Positions 1-5,668 of a stretch of 6,766 nt of DNA are shown one piece after another. The position numbers and the translations under genes are program-made. The stretch's first letter is position 1. Each line of letters opens with the position of its first letter. The stretch comes from Ruminococcus flavefaciens (GTDB lineage: Bacteria; Bacillota; Clostridia; Oscillospirales; Ruminococcaceae). The DNA lies in assembly GCA_902796705.1 (NCBI GenBank), contig CADBQF010000277.1, forward strand, positions 1 through 6,766, written 5' to 3'. The notes beneath the pieces are model-generated. The model saw only the letters and a list, made by a program, of their open reading frames with translations, was not told the origin of the DNA and made no database searches.

Positions 1-9
1 GAAAATGCA

Positions 10-429
10 CTAACGAACAACCTGATCCCTCCTTCTTCTGAAAATAAGTTTTTTGTTACCGAGAGAGATAACATCGTTTTCACGCAGGATACTCTGCATC
101 ACAAGGCAGCCGTTGACGTAAACGCCTGACTTCGAGCCGATATCGGTGATAGTCCAAACGCCCTCCGAAACAGTCAGCATCGCATGATATCGTGAGACAG
201 ACAGATCAGGCAGCCTGATATCAGCCGAAGCGTGCCTGCCTATGAGAACTTCATCACATCCAAGCGGAAATATCATATCCTGCGAGGCGAGTTCCATATT
301 TCCGGTGGTGTGCTGCCAGCTTTTAGTACCGGCTTTCTTCTCACGGTAAGCGGAGATTATCATAACGAGTATGCAAAGGTCAAGTGCGACAGCCGAGACA
401 GCACACATGACGAGTTTCATTGCGTCCAT
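10..429 (-). CDS. Membrane-anchored FHA-domain protein
   Basis: 139 residues. Residues about 5-27 form one hydrophobic segment followed by YREKK, so the rest should face the cytoplasm. The C-terminal two thirds is a forkhead-associated domain with the family's key residues: G64-R65 in LIGRHASADI, S77/S79 and H82 in the DLSVSRYH strip, and N106-G107 in SGVYVNG. FHA domains bind phosphothreonine peptides, so a role reading Ser/Thr kinase signalling at the membrane is inferred; no kinase or phosphatase gene is visible here. The protein ends in a basic tail, RRRRDQVVR. The start is set by GGAGG (436-440) six bases before the ATG; the internal Met4 lies too far away. It has its own promoter and lies downstream of a terminator, so it is transcribed separately from the hydrolase gene. 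The stop is at 10-12. The fold is certain; the partner is unknown. Confidence 0.92.
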   Translation of the reverse strand: MDAMKLVMCAVSAVALDLCILVMIISAYREKKAGTKSWQHTTGNMELASQDMIFPLGCDEVLIGRHASADIRLPDLSVSRYHAMLTVSEGVWTITDIGSKSGVYVNGCLVMQSILRENDVISLGNKKLIFRRRRDQVVR

Positions 430-463
430 AATTTACCTCCTTGCATAAATTTTTACAAAAGAC

Positions 464-492
464 ATTATAACACAAACAAAAAGCTATTGCAA
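464..492 (-). promoter_or_regulatory. Sigma-A promoter of the FHA gene
   Basis: Read on the minus strand: -35 TTGCAA (492-487), a 17-base spacer, and a perfect -10 TATAAT (469-464) preceded by TGT, making an extended -10. The predicted start is near 457, leaving a leader of about 28 bases that holds the GGAGG site. Confidence 0.75.
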
Positions 493-536
493 TGATTTTT
501 ACCGAAGTGTAGCAGGTGTGTGACCGTATCGTAAAC

Positions 537-562
537 AAAAAAGGAGCTTAAAGCTCCTTTTT
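537..562 (-). terminator. Intrinsic terminator of the hydrolase gene
   Basis: A perfect 11-bp stem, AAAAAGGAGCT (538-548) with AGCTCCTTTTT (552-562), encloses a 3-base loop. It lies about 35 bases after the stop of the minus-strand hydrolase gene. On the minus strand the stem ends in a run of six T, as expected for Rho-independent termination. The symmetric A and T ends would let it work in both directions. It separates the hydrolase transcript from the FHA promoter. Confidence 0.85.
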
Positions 563-597
563 CAACTGTTTTAATACCGATCGATAAGTTGTTGTAT

Positions 598-1530
598 TTA
601 TGACACACGGAAGTGATTCATGTATCCGTCACCTGTAAAGAATAAATATCCGTGCTGGAATGATTCCGGTTCATTGAAATAAAGTGTAACAGCTTCCTTT
701 ACCATATCTGTTACTTCATATGAATATGTATCAAGATCAGCGTATCCTGATGCACCTGTGAACTGCCAGGGTGCTGTGAGAACGCCGTAGATCGTGTTCG
801 GGAAAGAGGGGCTTGCCACTCTGTTCATTATAACCTCAACGACCTTGCCTTTTTCGTAAACGTCTATCCAATTTGAGCCTGCTTCATGTGCGACTGCGTT
901 GCATAAGAGGATATAATCTCTTTCTGAGATCGGGAGACCGTTTTCCTGTACGGAAGTGTCATCGTTATTCTCTGATGCAGTTGAAGGCTCAATGTACTGA
1001 GTTTCTGACTGAACTGTAGTGGGTTCCTGTGAAACGGTCACAGGCTGTGTTTTTACTTCTGTAACGGGCTGTGAACTTACGCTCGAAGCTGTTGTAGCAG
1101 CCTCCTGAGCCTGAGTTGTTGTTTCTGTCTGGACTGATGTAGCAGCCTCTGTAGAAACTTCTGTAGCAGCCTCTGTTGCTGTTTCTTTAAGAAGGAGCTT
1201 ATTCTCAGCAATGACCTCGGCTGTGTCCGAAAGTACAAGTGTGAGAAGTGAAGGACCTTCATTTACTGTAACAACAGGTTCTGCTGTTGTTGTGGGAACT
1301 GTTGTGCTGCTTGCTGCAGCGGTTGTATTGGTAGCAGTTGTGCTTTTTGATTCTGTGGGGTTAATTGTAGCAGCATTGTTAGAAAGCTGTCGGTTCTCGA
1401 TCTTAGCGAGTCCGAGAGTGTTGTCCTTGATATTGTTGCCGGCAGATGCCGATGTGGCTATCAGAAGGCAACCGGCGAGAAGAGAAATAATTACTGCAAG
1501 GACCATTGCTGCCGCTTTGGCTTTACTCAT
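598..1530 (-). CDS. Secreted SleB/CwlJ-type cell wall hydrolase with Thr/Ala-rich linker
   Basis: 310 residues in three parts. Residues 1-30 are an export signal with Lys3/Lys5 and a hydrophobic core. An ASA site before Gly31 suggests signal peptidase I, but LAGC at 18-21 is a perfect lipobox, so membrane anchoring is possible. Residues about 50-195 are a low-complexity Thr/Ser/Ala/Glu/Val/Gln linker, probably a wall-spanning spacer. Residues about 201-310 are a Hydrolase_2 (SleB/CwlJ) domain: the putative catalytic Glu216 in AVAHEAG, MNRV (235-238), SFPNTIYGVL, WQF (255-257), and a C-terminal ALYF-type and GYMNHF motif. Family members act as lytic transglycosylases or amidases on peptidoglycan, often in spores. 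The linker suggests a vegetative surface enzyme here, which is inference. The start follows AAAGGA with 8-base spacing. The gene has its own promoter and terminator. Confidence 0.92.
   Translation of the reverse strand: MSKAKAAAMVLAVIISLLAGCLLIATSASAGNNIKDNTLGLAKIENRQLSNNAATINPTESKSTTATNTTAAASSTTVPTTTAEPVVTVNEGPSLLTLVLSDTAEVIAENKLLLKETATEAATEVSTEAATSVQTETTTQAQEAATTASSVSSQPVTEVKTQPVTVSQEPTTVQSETQYIEPSTASENNDDTSVQENGLPISERDYILLCNAVAHEAGSNWIDVYEKGKVVEVIMNRVASPSFPNTIYGVLTAPWQFTGASGYADLDTYSYEVTDMVKEAVTLYFNEPESFQHGYLFFTGDGYMNHFRVS
1093..1173. repeat. Three copies of a 12-bp repeat in the hydrolase linker
   Basis: TGTAGCAGCCTC occurs at 1093-1104, 1138-1149 and 1162-1173. On the coding (minus) strand it encodes the recurring EAAT pieces of the linker (residues about 120-147). 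In-frame short repeats like this can change copy number by slippage or recombination and so alter spacer length between strains. That consequence is inferred; the repeats are seen directly. Confidence 0.7.
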
Positions 1531-1584
1531 TAACTCAATCCTTTCTTCAGAAATGACTTCTGATGTCCTTTTAGGACTGTGTCT

Positions 1585-1613
1585 ATCATATCATATTTGG
1601 AGCTAAATGGCAA
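1585..1613 (-). promoter_or_regulatory. Sigma-A promoter of the cell wall hydrolase gene
   Basis: Read on the minus strand: -35 TTGCCA (1613-1608), a spacer of exactly 17 bases, and -10 TATGAT (1590-1585). A second overlapping TATGAT lies at 1595-1590. The predicted start is near 1578, directly at a small hairpin GTCCT-TTT-AGGAC (1565-1577 on the plus strand). The mRNA would therefore begin with a 5-bp stem-loop, which may protect the 5' end. Confidence 0.7.
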
Positions 1614-1753
1614 TGCTTTTTGTGCATTTTCCATTTTACGCATAATTTTTAACGCAATATTTAGTGACTTTCAAGCAAATCAGCACAAATTATGTGAACT
1701 AAATATGAACGCAAGATTACCGAATAATATCCTGATAAATATTTAAAACAGGA

Positions 1754-1780
1754 ATTCGTTACAGAAACGTTACAACGAAT
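1754..1780. promoter_or_regulatory. Dyad with nested GTTACA direct repeats, possible operator
   Basis: The arms ATTCGTT (1754-1760) and AACGAAT (1774-1780) are perfect inverted repeats. Inside lie two GTTACA copies (1758-1763 and 1769-1774) whose starts are 11 bases apart, about one helical turn. Further TTACA words follow at 1795-1799. Tandem half-sites on one face of the helix suit a response-regulator dimer, for example OmpR/PhoP-type. No regulator can be named from the sequence. Confidence 0.35.
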
Positions 1781-1896
1781 ACAGAATGATTGCATTACAA
1801 ACAGTATAATGATCAATTCCTATTTCCGGAAGTTTTTAAAATCAGCTTTTATTACCGGGATTTGTTAACATTCCGTATATAAATTGCACGATAAAA

Positions 1897-1914
1897 AGTT
1901 ACACATTGGTAACT
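1897..1914. promoter_or_regulatory. 18-bp palindrome upstream of the structured RNA, possible operator
   Basis: AGTTAC (1897-1902) and GTAACT (1909-1914) are perfect 6-bp inverted arms with a 6-base spacer. It sits about 80 bases before the RNA start, where an activator or repressor could bind. The GTTAC half-site resembles the words in the dyad at 1754-1780. There is no U-tract, so it is not a terminator. Confidence 0.35.
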
Positions 1915-1977
1915 CATACCGCCTGAAAAATTTTTTTGGAGAAATTTTCAAAAACTATAGATTTTTTCGTCAGGATA

Positions 1978-1986
1978 TGTTATAAT
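1978..1986 (+). promoter_or_regulatory. Extended -10 promoter for the structured RNA / rarA transcript
   Basis: TGT-TATAAT is a perfect extended -10. No good -35 hexamer lies at 17 or 18 bases (TAGATT, ATAGAT), which extended -10 promoters tolerate. Phased A/T tracts upstream (about 1926-1967) could act as an UP element. The predicted start is near 1993. It is the only strong plus-strand promoter I find before rarA, so it may also serve rarA. Confidence 0.7.
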
Positions 1987-1992
1987 AGAGTA

Positions 1993-2330
1993 TGTAAAGG
2001 TATCGGAAGGCACGGGAAGCCGAAAACAAAAAGCTCCCGCAGCCGGAACATACCGCATTGATAGTGTACATCACCGGACATATTTTGTCAAGGACTGCGG
2101 ACAAGCAGTATCGGATATTAATAGTATGCCGGAAATGTACGGACGTTTATCCTCATCTCCCGGCTGGACGGACAGTTCCACCGGGAGTGCGGGAAGCACT
2201 TGAAGTTCTGCTGTATCTATACTATTATATAGCAGGGCAGGGGAGTGCTGACGGCACGAGGATCATTTCACCGTAAGAAGATATAGTCAGATCAATTATC
2301 CATTAGAAGGCCGCTTTAAAGACGGTCGGC
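1993..2330 (+). ncRNA. Candidate structured RNA or long rarA leader, class not recognised
   Basis: From the promoter start, the plus strand can fold into consecutive helices. Domain 1: GGTAT/ATACC (1999-2003, 2050-2054), a purine-rich internal loop CGGAA/GGAAC, GGC/GCC, and CGGGAAGC/GCTCCCG (2013-2020, 2033-2039, one bulge). Domain 2: GTACAT/ATGTAC (2066-2071, 2135-2140), CCGG/CCGG (2074-2077, 2129-2132), CATA/TATG, capped by ACTGC/GCAGT (2094-2098, 2105-2109). Domain 3: ATCCTC/GAGGAT (2149-2154, 2258-2263) closes a junction with CTCCCGG/CCGGGAG (2157-2163, 2181-2187), GCACTT/GAGTGC (2196-2201, 2243-2248) and CTGCTGTAT/ATATAGCAG (2208-2216, 2227-2235). ATTGAT/ATCAAT (2057-2062, 2291-2296) could enclose domains 2 and 3. 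GGCCG/CGGTC (2309-2313, 2323-2327) follows. All three G-T wobbles I see are valid only on the plus strand. No U-tract terminator precedes rarA, so it may be a 5' leader or be processed. Boundaries are approximate. Confidence 0.5.
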
Positions 2331-2388
2331 GAAGCTATGGGTAAATATTTGTTTATTATATACAATTTGACCAAACAGGAGAGCTTTT

Positions 2389-3672
2389 ATGGCTGCACCT
2401 TTAGCAGATAAGATACGTCCGAAGACTCTCGACGATGTTGTCGGACAGAAACATATCCTCGGAGAAGGTAAACCCCTCCGCAGGATCATTGAGAGCGGAA
2501 AAATTTCAAATATGATCTTCTACGGCCCTTCCGGTGTCGGAAAGACCACAGTTGCACGCATAATTGCAGACAACTGCAATATGTCACTGTATAAGCTCAA
2601 CGGAACGAATTCTTCGCTTTCTGATATTAAAGATGTCGTTGCGGATATCGGGACTTTTGGTTCGGAAAACGGTATTCTCCTGTATCTCGACGAGATCCAG
2701 TATCTCAATAAAAAGCAGCAGCAGAGCCTCCTTGAATATATCGAAAACGGTGATATCACACTTATCGCATCTACGACGGAGAACCCGTATTTCGCCGTCT
2801 ATAATGCCGTCATAAGCCGCAGCACGGTATTCGAGTTCAAGCCTGTACCCGCTGATGAACTCATACCGGCTGTGCAGCGTGCATTTTCTATTTTATCACA
2901 AGAGAATAACTGTGTCATAGAGGCCGGCGATGATGTTCTCCGTCAGATCGTCTATAACTGCGGCGGCGATGTCCGCAAAGCGATCAATACAGTAGAACTT
3001 GCTGCCGTATGCGGCGATATCAGTTCCGGAAAAATAACCGTCACCAAAGAATCGCTCGATATCCTCGCCCAGAGGAGCAATATGCGGTACGACCGTGACG
3101 GCGATCAGCACTATGACATACTTTCTGCATTCCACAAATCCGTCAGAGGTTCGGACGAGAATGCAGCACTTCATTATGCCGCCAGACTGATAGCAGCAGG
3201 GGATATAATCTCCCTTTGCAGAAGATTATTGTGCATAGCCAGCGAAGATGTCGGCCTTGCGTACCCACAGGCTGTCTCCATAACGAAAGCCTGCGTGGAT
3301 TCTGCACTCCAGCTCGGACTTCCGGAAGCTAAACTCCCTATCGCACAGGCAACGATCCTGCTTGCAACAGCTCCTAAATCCAACAGTGCGTGCATGGCTA
3401 TAGATGCAGCTCTTGAAGATCTACGCAACTGCGATGCACTTGATTTTCCACGCCATTTGCAGAATAAGCATTTTGACGGAAAAGGTGCAGCAGTCGTCGG
3501 TCAGAATTACAAATATCCCCACAATTATCCGGATCATTATGTCGTTCAGCAGTATCTCCCTGACGCTCTTGCCGGACACGTTTATTATGAGTTCGGTGAC
3601 AACAAACAGGAGCAGTCTGCCCTTGCGTACAGGAAAAAACTGCTCGAAAACAAAAAAAATAACCCGGATTGA
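2389..3672 (+). CDS. rarA: RarA (MgsA/WRNIP1 family) replication-associated recombination ATPase
   Basis: 427 residues, the usual family length. RarA is a cytoplasmic, clamp-loader-like AAA+ ATPase that acts at stalled replication forks, associating with SSB and DNA ends. Walker A is GPSGVGKT (46-53). Walker B is LLYLDEIQ (97-104), with D101-E102. Sensor 1 lies in ASTTENP (127-133). The arginine finger is probably R144 in ISRS, and sensor 2 is R196 in GGDVRKAIN. The C-terminal MgsA-type tetramerisation region spans about 250-420, with RRLLCIASEDVGL and the family signature YKYPHNYPDHYVVQQYLP. The start follows AGGAG (2377-2381) with 7-base spacing. No separate promoter is clear between the structured RNA and the start, so rarA may be read from the promoter at 1978. 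The stop codon sits inside the loop of its own terminator. No defects are seen. Confidence 0.97.
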   Translation: MAAPLADKIRPKTLDDVVGQKHILGEGKPLRRIIESGKISNMIFYGPSGVGKTTVARIIADNCNMSLYKLNGTNSSLSDIKDVVADIGTFGSENGILLYLDEIQYLNKKQQQSLLEYIENGDITLIASTTENPYFAVYNAVISRSTVFEFKPVPADELIPAVQRAFSILSQENNCVIEAGDDVLRQIVYNCGGDVRKAINTVELAAVCGDISSGKITVTKESLDILAQRSNMRYDRDGDQHYDILSAFHKSVRGSDENAALHYAARLIAAGDIISLCRRLLCIASEDVGLAYPQAVSITKACVDSALQLGLPEAKLPIAQATILLATAPKSNSACMAIDAALEDLRNCDALDFPRHLQNKHFDGKGAAVVGQNYKYPHNYPDHYVVQQYLPDALAGHVYYEFGDNKQEQSALAYRKKLLENKKNNPD

Positions 3673-3685
3673 TCCGGGCTTTTTT
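3663..3685. terminator. Shared bidirectional terminator of rarA and the Spx/ArsC-like gene
   Basis: CCCGGA (3663-3668) pairs with TCCGGG (3673-3678) around a 4-base loop, TTGA. A run of six T (3680-3685) follows on the plus strand. An A-rich run before the stem gives a T-rich run on the minus strand, so it should stop both converging transcripts. The rarA TGA (3670-3672) is in the loop and stem edge, and the minus-strand stop (3687-3685) begins at the end of the T-run. Confidence 0.9.
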
Positions 3686-4029
3686 CATATATTCTCCCAT
3701 TCAGACTCCTTGAATCCGACGAGAACACGTTCTTTTGTGACAAGTATCGGACGCTTCACGAGCATACCGTCTGTTGCGAGCAGCCTGAGTTTTTCCTCGT
3801 CCGTCATTTCGTCAAGTTTATCTTTCAATCCCATAGATCTGTAGAGCAGACCGCTTGTGTTGAAGAACCGCTTCAACGGCAGTCCGCTTTTTTTATGCCA
3901 TTCCTTGAGCTCGTCGTAAGTCGGATTATTCTCCTTGATATCACGAAGCTCGTATGAACAGCCTTTTCCGTCGAGAAAACTCTGAGCTTTTTTGCAGGTA
4001 GAGCATTTTGCATAGCAGATAAACAGCAT
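3685..4029 (-). CDS. Spx/ArsC-family thioredoxin-fold protein
   Basis: 114 residues, near the usual size of the ArsC/Spx family (PF03960 type). The N-terminal strand MLFICYAK leads into a redox CxxC, C9-S-T-C12, followed by KKAQSFL. KRPI (92-95) is the conserved Arg-Pro turn, and the C-terminus has the LVGFKESEW pattern. The CxxC arrangement resembles Spx/MgsR and YffB-type proteins more than classical arsenate reductases, and no arsenic genes are nearby. It could be an RNA-polymerase-binding stress regulator or a thiol reductase; the sequence does not decide. I chose the ATG at 4029-4027, preceded by AAAGGA with 6-base spacing. A longer frame starting at 4095 would begin inside the glyA terminator and lacks a ribosome site. 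It lies 109 bases downstream of glyA but behind that terminator. A parS-like palindrome sits just upstream. No clear promoter is seen. Confidence 0.88.
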   Translation of the reverse strand: MLFICYAKCSTCKKAQSFLDGKGCSYELRDIKENNPTYDELKEWHKKSGLPLKRFFNTSGLLYRSMGLKDKLDEMTDEEKLRLLATDGMLVKRPILVTKERVLVGFKESEWENI

Positions 4030-4047
4030 ATTTTTTCCTTTCATAAA

Positions 4048-4063
4048 TGTTTCATGTGAAACA
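4048..4063. promoter_or_regulatory. parS-like ParB-binding palindrome
   Basis: TGTTTCATGTGAAACA differs at one base (T for C at the eighth position) from the well-known bacterial parS sequence TGTTTCACGTGAAACA. AAA and TTT flanks extend the inverted arms to 10 bp each. Chromosomal parS sites load ParB/Spo0J and are usually near the replication origin. It ends about 19 bases before the ATG of the Spx/ArsC-like gene, so an operator for that gene is the alternative. Confidence 0.55.
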
Positions 4064-4083
4064 TTTTTTGCCGATATATTCAT

Positions 4084-4128
4084 AAAAACGGGCATAGTCT
4101 AATACTGATGCGGTATTGGACTATGCCC
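4084..4128 (-). terminator. Intrinsic terminator of glyA
   Basis: A 16-bp stem with 7-base loop: the arms are 4090-4105 and 4113-4128, both ending in the GGGCATAGTC / GACTATGCCC core. On the minus strand there is one C-A mismatch. GTTTTTA follows, a short U-tract at 4088-4084. The stem starts 10 bases after the glyA stop codon. It probably separates glyA from the Spx/ArsC-like gene, perhaps incompletely. Confidence 0.88.
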
Positions 4129-4138
4129 TTCATTTTAA

Positions 4139-5395
4139 TTATTTGTAAAGCGGGAACTTTTCGCAGATAGCATTAACGCCTGCACGGATCTCGTCAGCCT
4201 TGTTCTCGAAATCTGTAGCACAGAGGTAGATGTACTCAGCGATCTTTTCCATTTCTTCGATTCCGAGGCCTCTTGTAGTAACAGCGGGAGTACCGATACG
4301 GATACCGCTTGTAACGAACGGCTTTTCGGGATCGTTGTGGATAGCGTTCTTGTTTACTGTGATATAAACTTCATCGAGTCTGTGTTCAAGTTCCTTGCCT
4401 GTGATGTGGAACGGACGCAGGTCAACGAGCATGAGGTGATTGTCTGTTCCGCCTGAAACGAGGTCAAATCCTCTCTTGAGGAGTCCTTCTGAGAGTGCCT
4501 TTGCGTTTGCAACGATACGCTTCTGGTAGTCCTTGAACTCCGGCTTGAGAGCTTCACCGAAGCATACAGCCTTAGCAGCGATAGTGTGCATGAGCGGGCC
4601 GCCCTGAGTTCCGGGGAATATAGCGGAATTTATCTTCTTTGCGAGTGCCTCGTCATTTGTGAGGATAAGGCCGCCTCTCGGTCCTCTGAGAGTCTTGTGA
4701 GTTGTTGTTGTAGTGATATCAGCATAAGGAACAGGTGACTCGTGAACGCCTGCTGCAACAAGTCCGGCAATGTGAGCCATATCTACCATGAGGAGAGCGT
4801 CAACAGACTTGGCTATTTCAGAGAGTCTCTTGAAATCGATAGCTCTCGGATAAGCACTTGCACCGGCAACGATGAGCTTCGGTCTGTGTTCCTCAGCGAG
4901 CTTCTGGACAGTATCGTAATTGATAGTCTCTGTCTCATCGTCGAGACCGTAGGAAACAAAGTTAAAATATTTACCCGAAAGGTTTACCGGTGAACCGTGT
5001 GTGAGGTGTCCGCCGTCTGCAAGGCTCATGCCGAGTACAGTATCGCCCGGCTGGAGTACAGCAAAGTAAGCTGCTGTATTTGCCTGAGCTCCTGAATGAG
5101 GCTGAACGTTTGCGAACTTAGCACCGAAAAGCTCCTTAGCTCTGTCGATAGCGATCTGCTCAACGATATCAACACACTGACATCCGCCGTAGTAACGCTT
5201 TGACGGATAGCCCTCAGCGTACTTGTTTGTGAGTACAGAACCCATAGCAGCCATTACAGCAGGGGAAACGATGTTCTCGCTTGCGATGAGTTCGAGGTTT
5301 CTCTGCTGACGAGCAAGTTCTAGAGCCATAGCTTCTCCGACTTCCTTGTCATAGCCGGTAACGAAACCTATTGAATCCATAAGATCATTATACAT
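4139..5395 (-). CDS. glyA: Serine hydroxymethyltransferase
   Basis: 418 residues, normal for bacterial SHMT. This cytoplasmic PLP enzyme interconverts serine plus tetrahydrofolate and glycine plus 5,10-methylene-tetrahydrofolate, the main source of one-carbon units. Conserved motifs: LIASEN (36-41), [14 protein letters not shown] (58-71), QPHSGAQAN (98-106), VDMAHIAGL (204-212) with D205 and H208 contacting PLP, and [15 protein letters not shown] with the Schiff-base lysine K234. FPGTQGGP and the C-terminal [14 protein letters not shown] are also intact. The start is the ATG at 5395-5393, preceded by AAGGAG (5410-5405) with 9-base spacing. The frame stays open to 5455, but that start lies inside the promoter. 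Transcribed alone from a strong promoter and ended by a strong terminator. Confidence 0.98.
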   Translation of the reverse strand: MYNDLMDSIGFVTGYDKEVGEAMALELARQQRNLELIASENIVSPAVMAAMGSVLTNKYAEGYPSKRYYGGCQCVDIVEQIAIDRAKELFGAKFANVQPHSGAQANTAAYFAVLQPGDTVLGMSLADGGHLTHGSPVNLSGKYFNFVSYGLDDETETINYDTVQKLAEEHRPKLIVAGASAYPRAIDFKRLSEIAKSVDALLMVDMAHIAGLVAAGVHESPVPYADITTTTTHKTLRGPRGGLILTNDEALAKKINSAIFPGTQGGPLMHTIAAKAVCFGEALKPEFKDYQKRIVANAKALSEGLLKRGFDLVSGGTDNHLMLVDLRPFHITGKELEHRLDEVYITVNKNAIHNDPEKPFVTSGIRIGTPAVTTRGLGIEEMEKIAEYIYLCATDFENKADEIRAGVNAICEKFPLYK

Positions 5396-5443
5396 TTTTA
5401 AACACTCCTTGGAATTTATTGAACGTAAAATAATTACTATTTC

Positions 5444-5472
5444 ATTATACAACAATCCATGAAAAATTTCAA
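5444..5472 (-). promoter_or_regulatory. Sigma-A promoter of glyA
   Basis: Read on the minus strand: -35 TTGAAA (5472-5467), a 17-base spacer, and a perfect -10 TATAAT (5449-5444). The predicted start is near 5437, giving a leader of about 42 bases with AAGGAG. No riboswitch fits in that leader. Confidence 0.85.
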
Positions 5473-5604
5473 TAGAAAATTACAAAAAAACATACATATT
5501 TGATTTCCGGATAAAACAGGAGAGAGCAGCGGTGAAAAAGCTGTGTTTTTCGATAAAATTATTTTTCTTTTCAAGTTATATGAGATTACTTTATCTGATT
5601 TCTA

Positions 5605-5633
5605 TGGACTTTTTCTTTATTATGTGTTATAAT
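5605..5633 (+). promoter_or_regulatory. Extended -10 promoter of the membrane protein / dockerin unit
   Basis: -35 TGGACT (5605-5610), a 17-base spacer, and -10 TATAAT (5628-5633) with TGT directly before it. The predicted start is near 5640. It is divergent from the glyA promoter and is the only good plus-strand promoter before the two genes at 5669 and 5919, so it probably drives both. Confidence 0.75.
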
Positions 5634-5668
5634 CACGTATATCCGGTCATTTTGAGAGGGTGATAATT

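Larger units (their letters stand above)
1614..1977. other. AT-rich intergenic region without a gene
   Basis: I see no convincing coding region here. The stretch lies between the divergent promoters of the hydrolase gene and the structured RNA. It contains two dyads (1754-1780 and 1897-1914), several TTACA/TAACA words, and phased A and T tracts at about 1926-1967 just upstream of the RNA promoter. Such tracts are typical of curved DNA or an UP element that boosts stable-RNA promoters. Confidence 0.6.

Noticed and set aside
1077..1262. Open frame overlapping the hydrolase linker in another frame
   Set aside because: It is a Gln/Leu/Arg-rich shadow of the repetitive Thr/Ala codons, without start signals or a domain.
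2229..2257. CAGGGCAGGG stretch slightly resembling part of RNase P RNA
   Set aside because: The obligatory GAGGAAAGTCC and ACAGAA core motifs of RNase P RNA are absent from the region on both strands.
2058..2276. 72-residue open frame (TTG start) inside the structured RNA region
   Set aside because: There is no ribosome site before the TTG and no recognisable domain, and the same bases form long paired helices with strand-specific wobbles. It is probably an open frame by chance.
2277..2290. GAAGATATAGTC, resembling the conserved P7 3' strand (S element) of group I introns
   Set aside because: A matching GACTA-type R element is missing upstream at the right distance, and the remaining helices do not form the P3-P8 core. 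No split exon flanks it.
4030..4095. 22-residue N-terminal extension of the Spx/ArsC-like protein (start at 4095)
   Set aside because: It begins inside the glyA terminator stem, has no ribosome site, and runs through the parS-like palindrome. The family fold begins at MLFICYAK, which has a good ribosome site.
5396..5455. 20-residue N-terminal extension of SHMT (start at 5455)
   Set aside because: It would start inside the promoter spacer, upstream of the -10 and of the predicted mRNA start, and the extra residues have no counterpart in the family.
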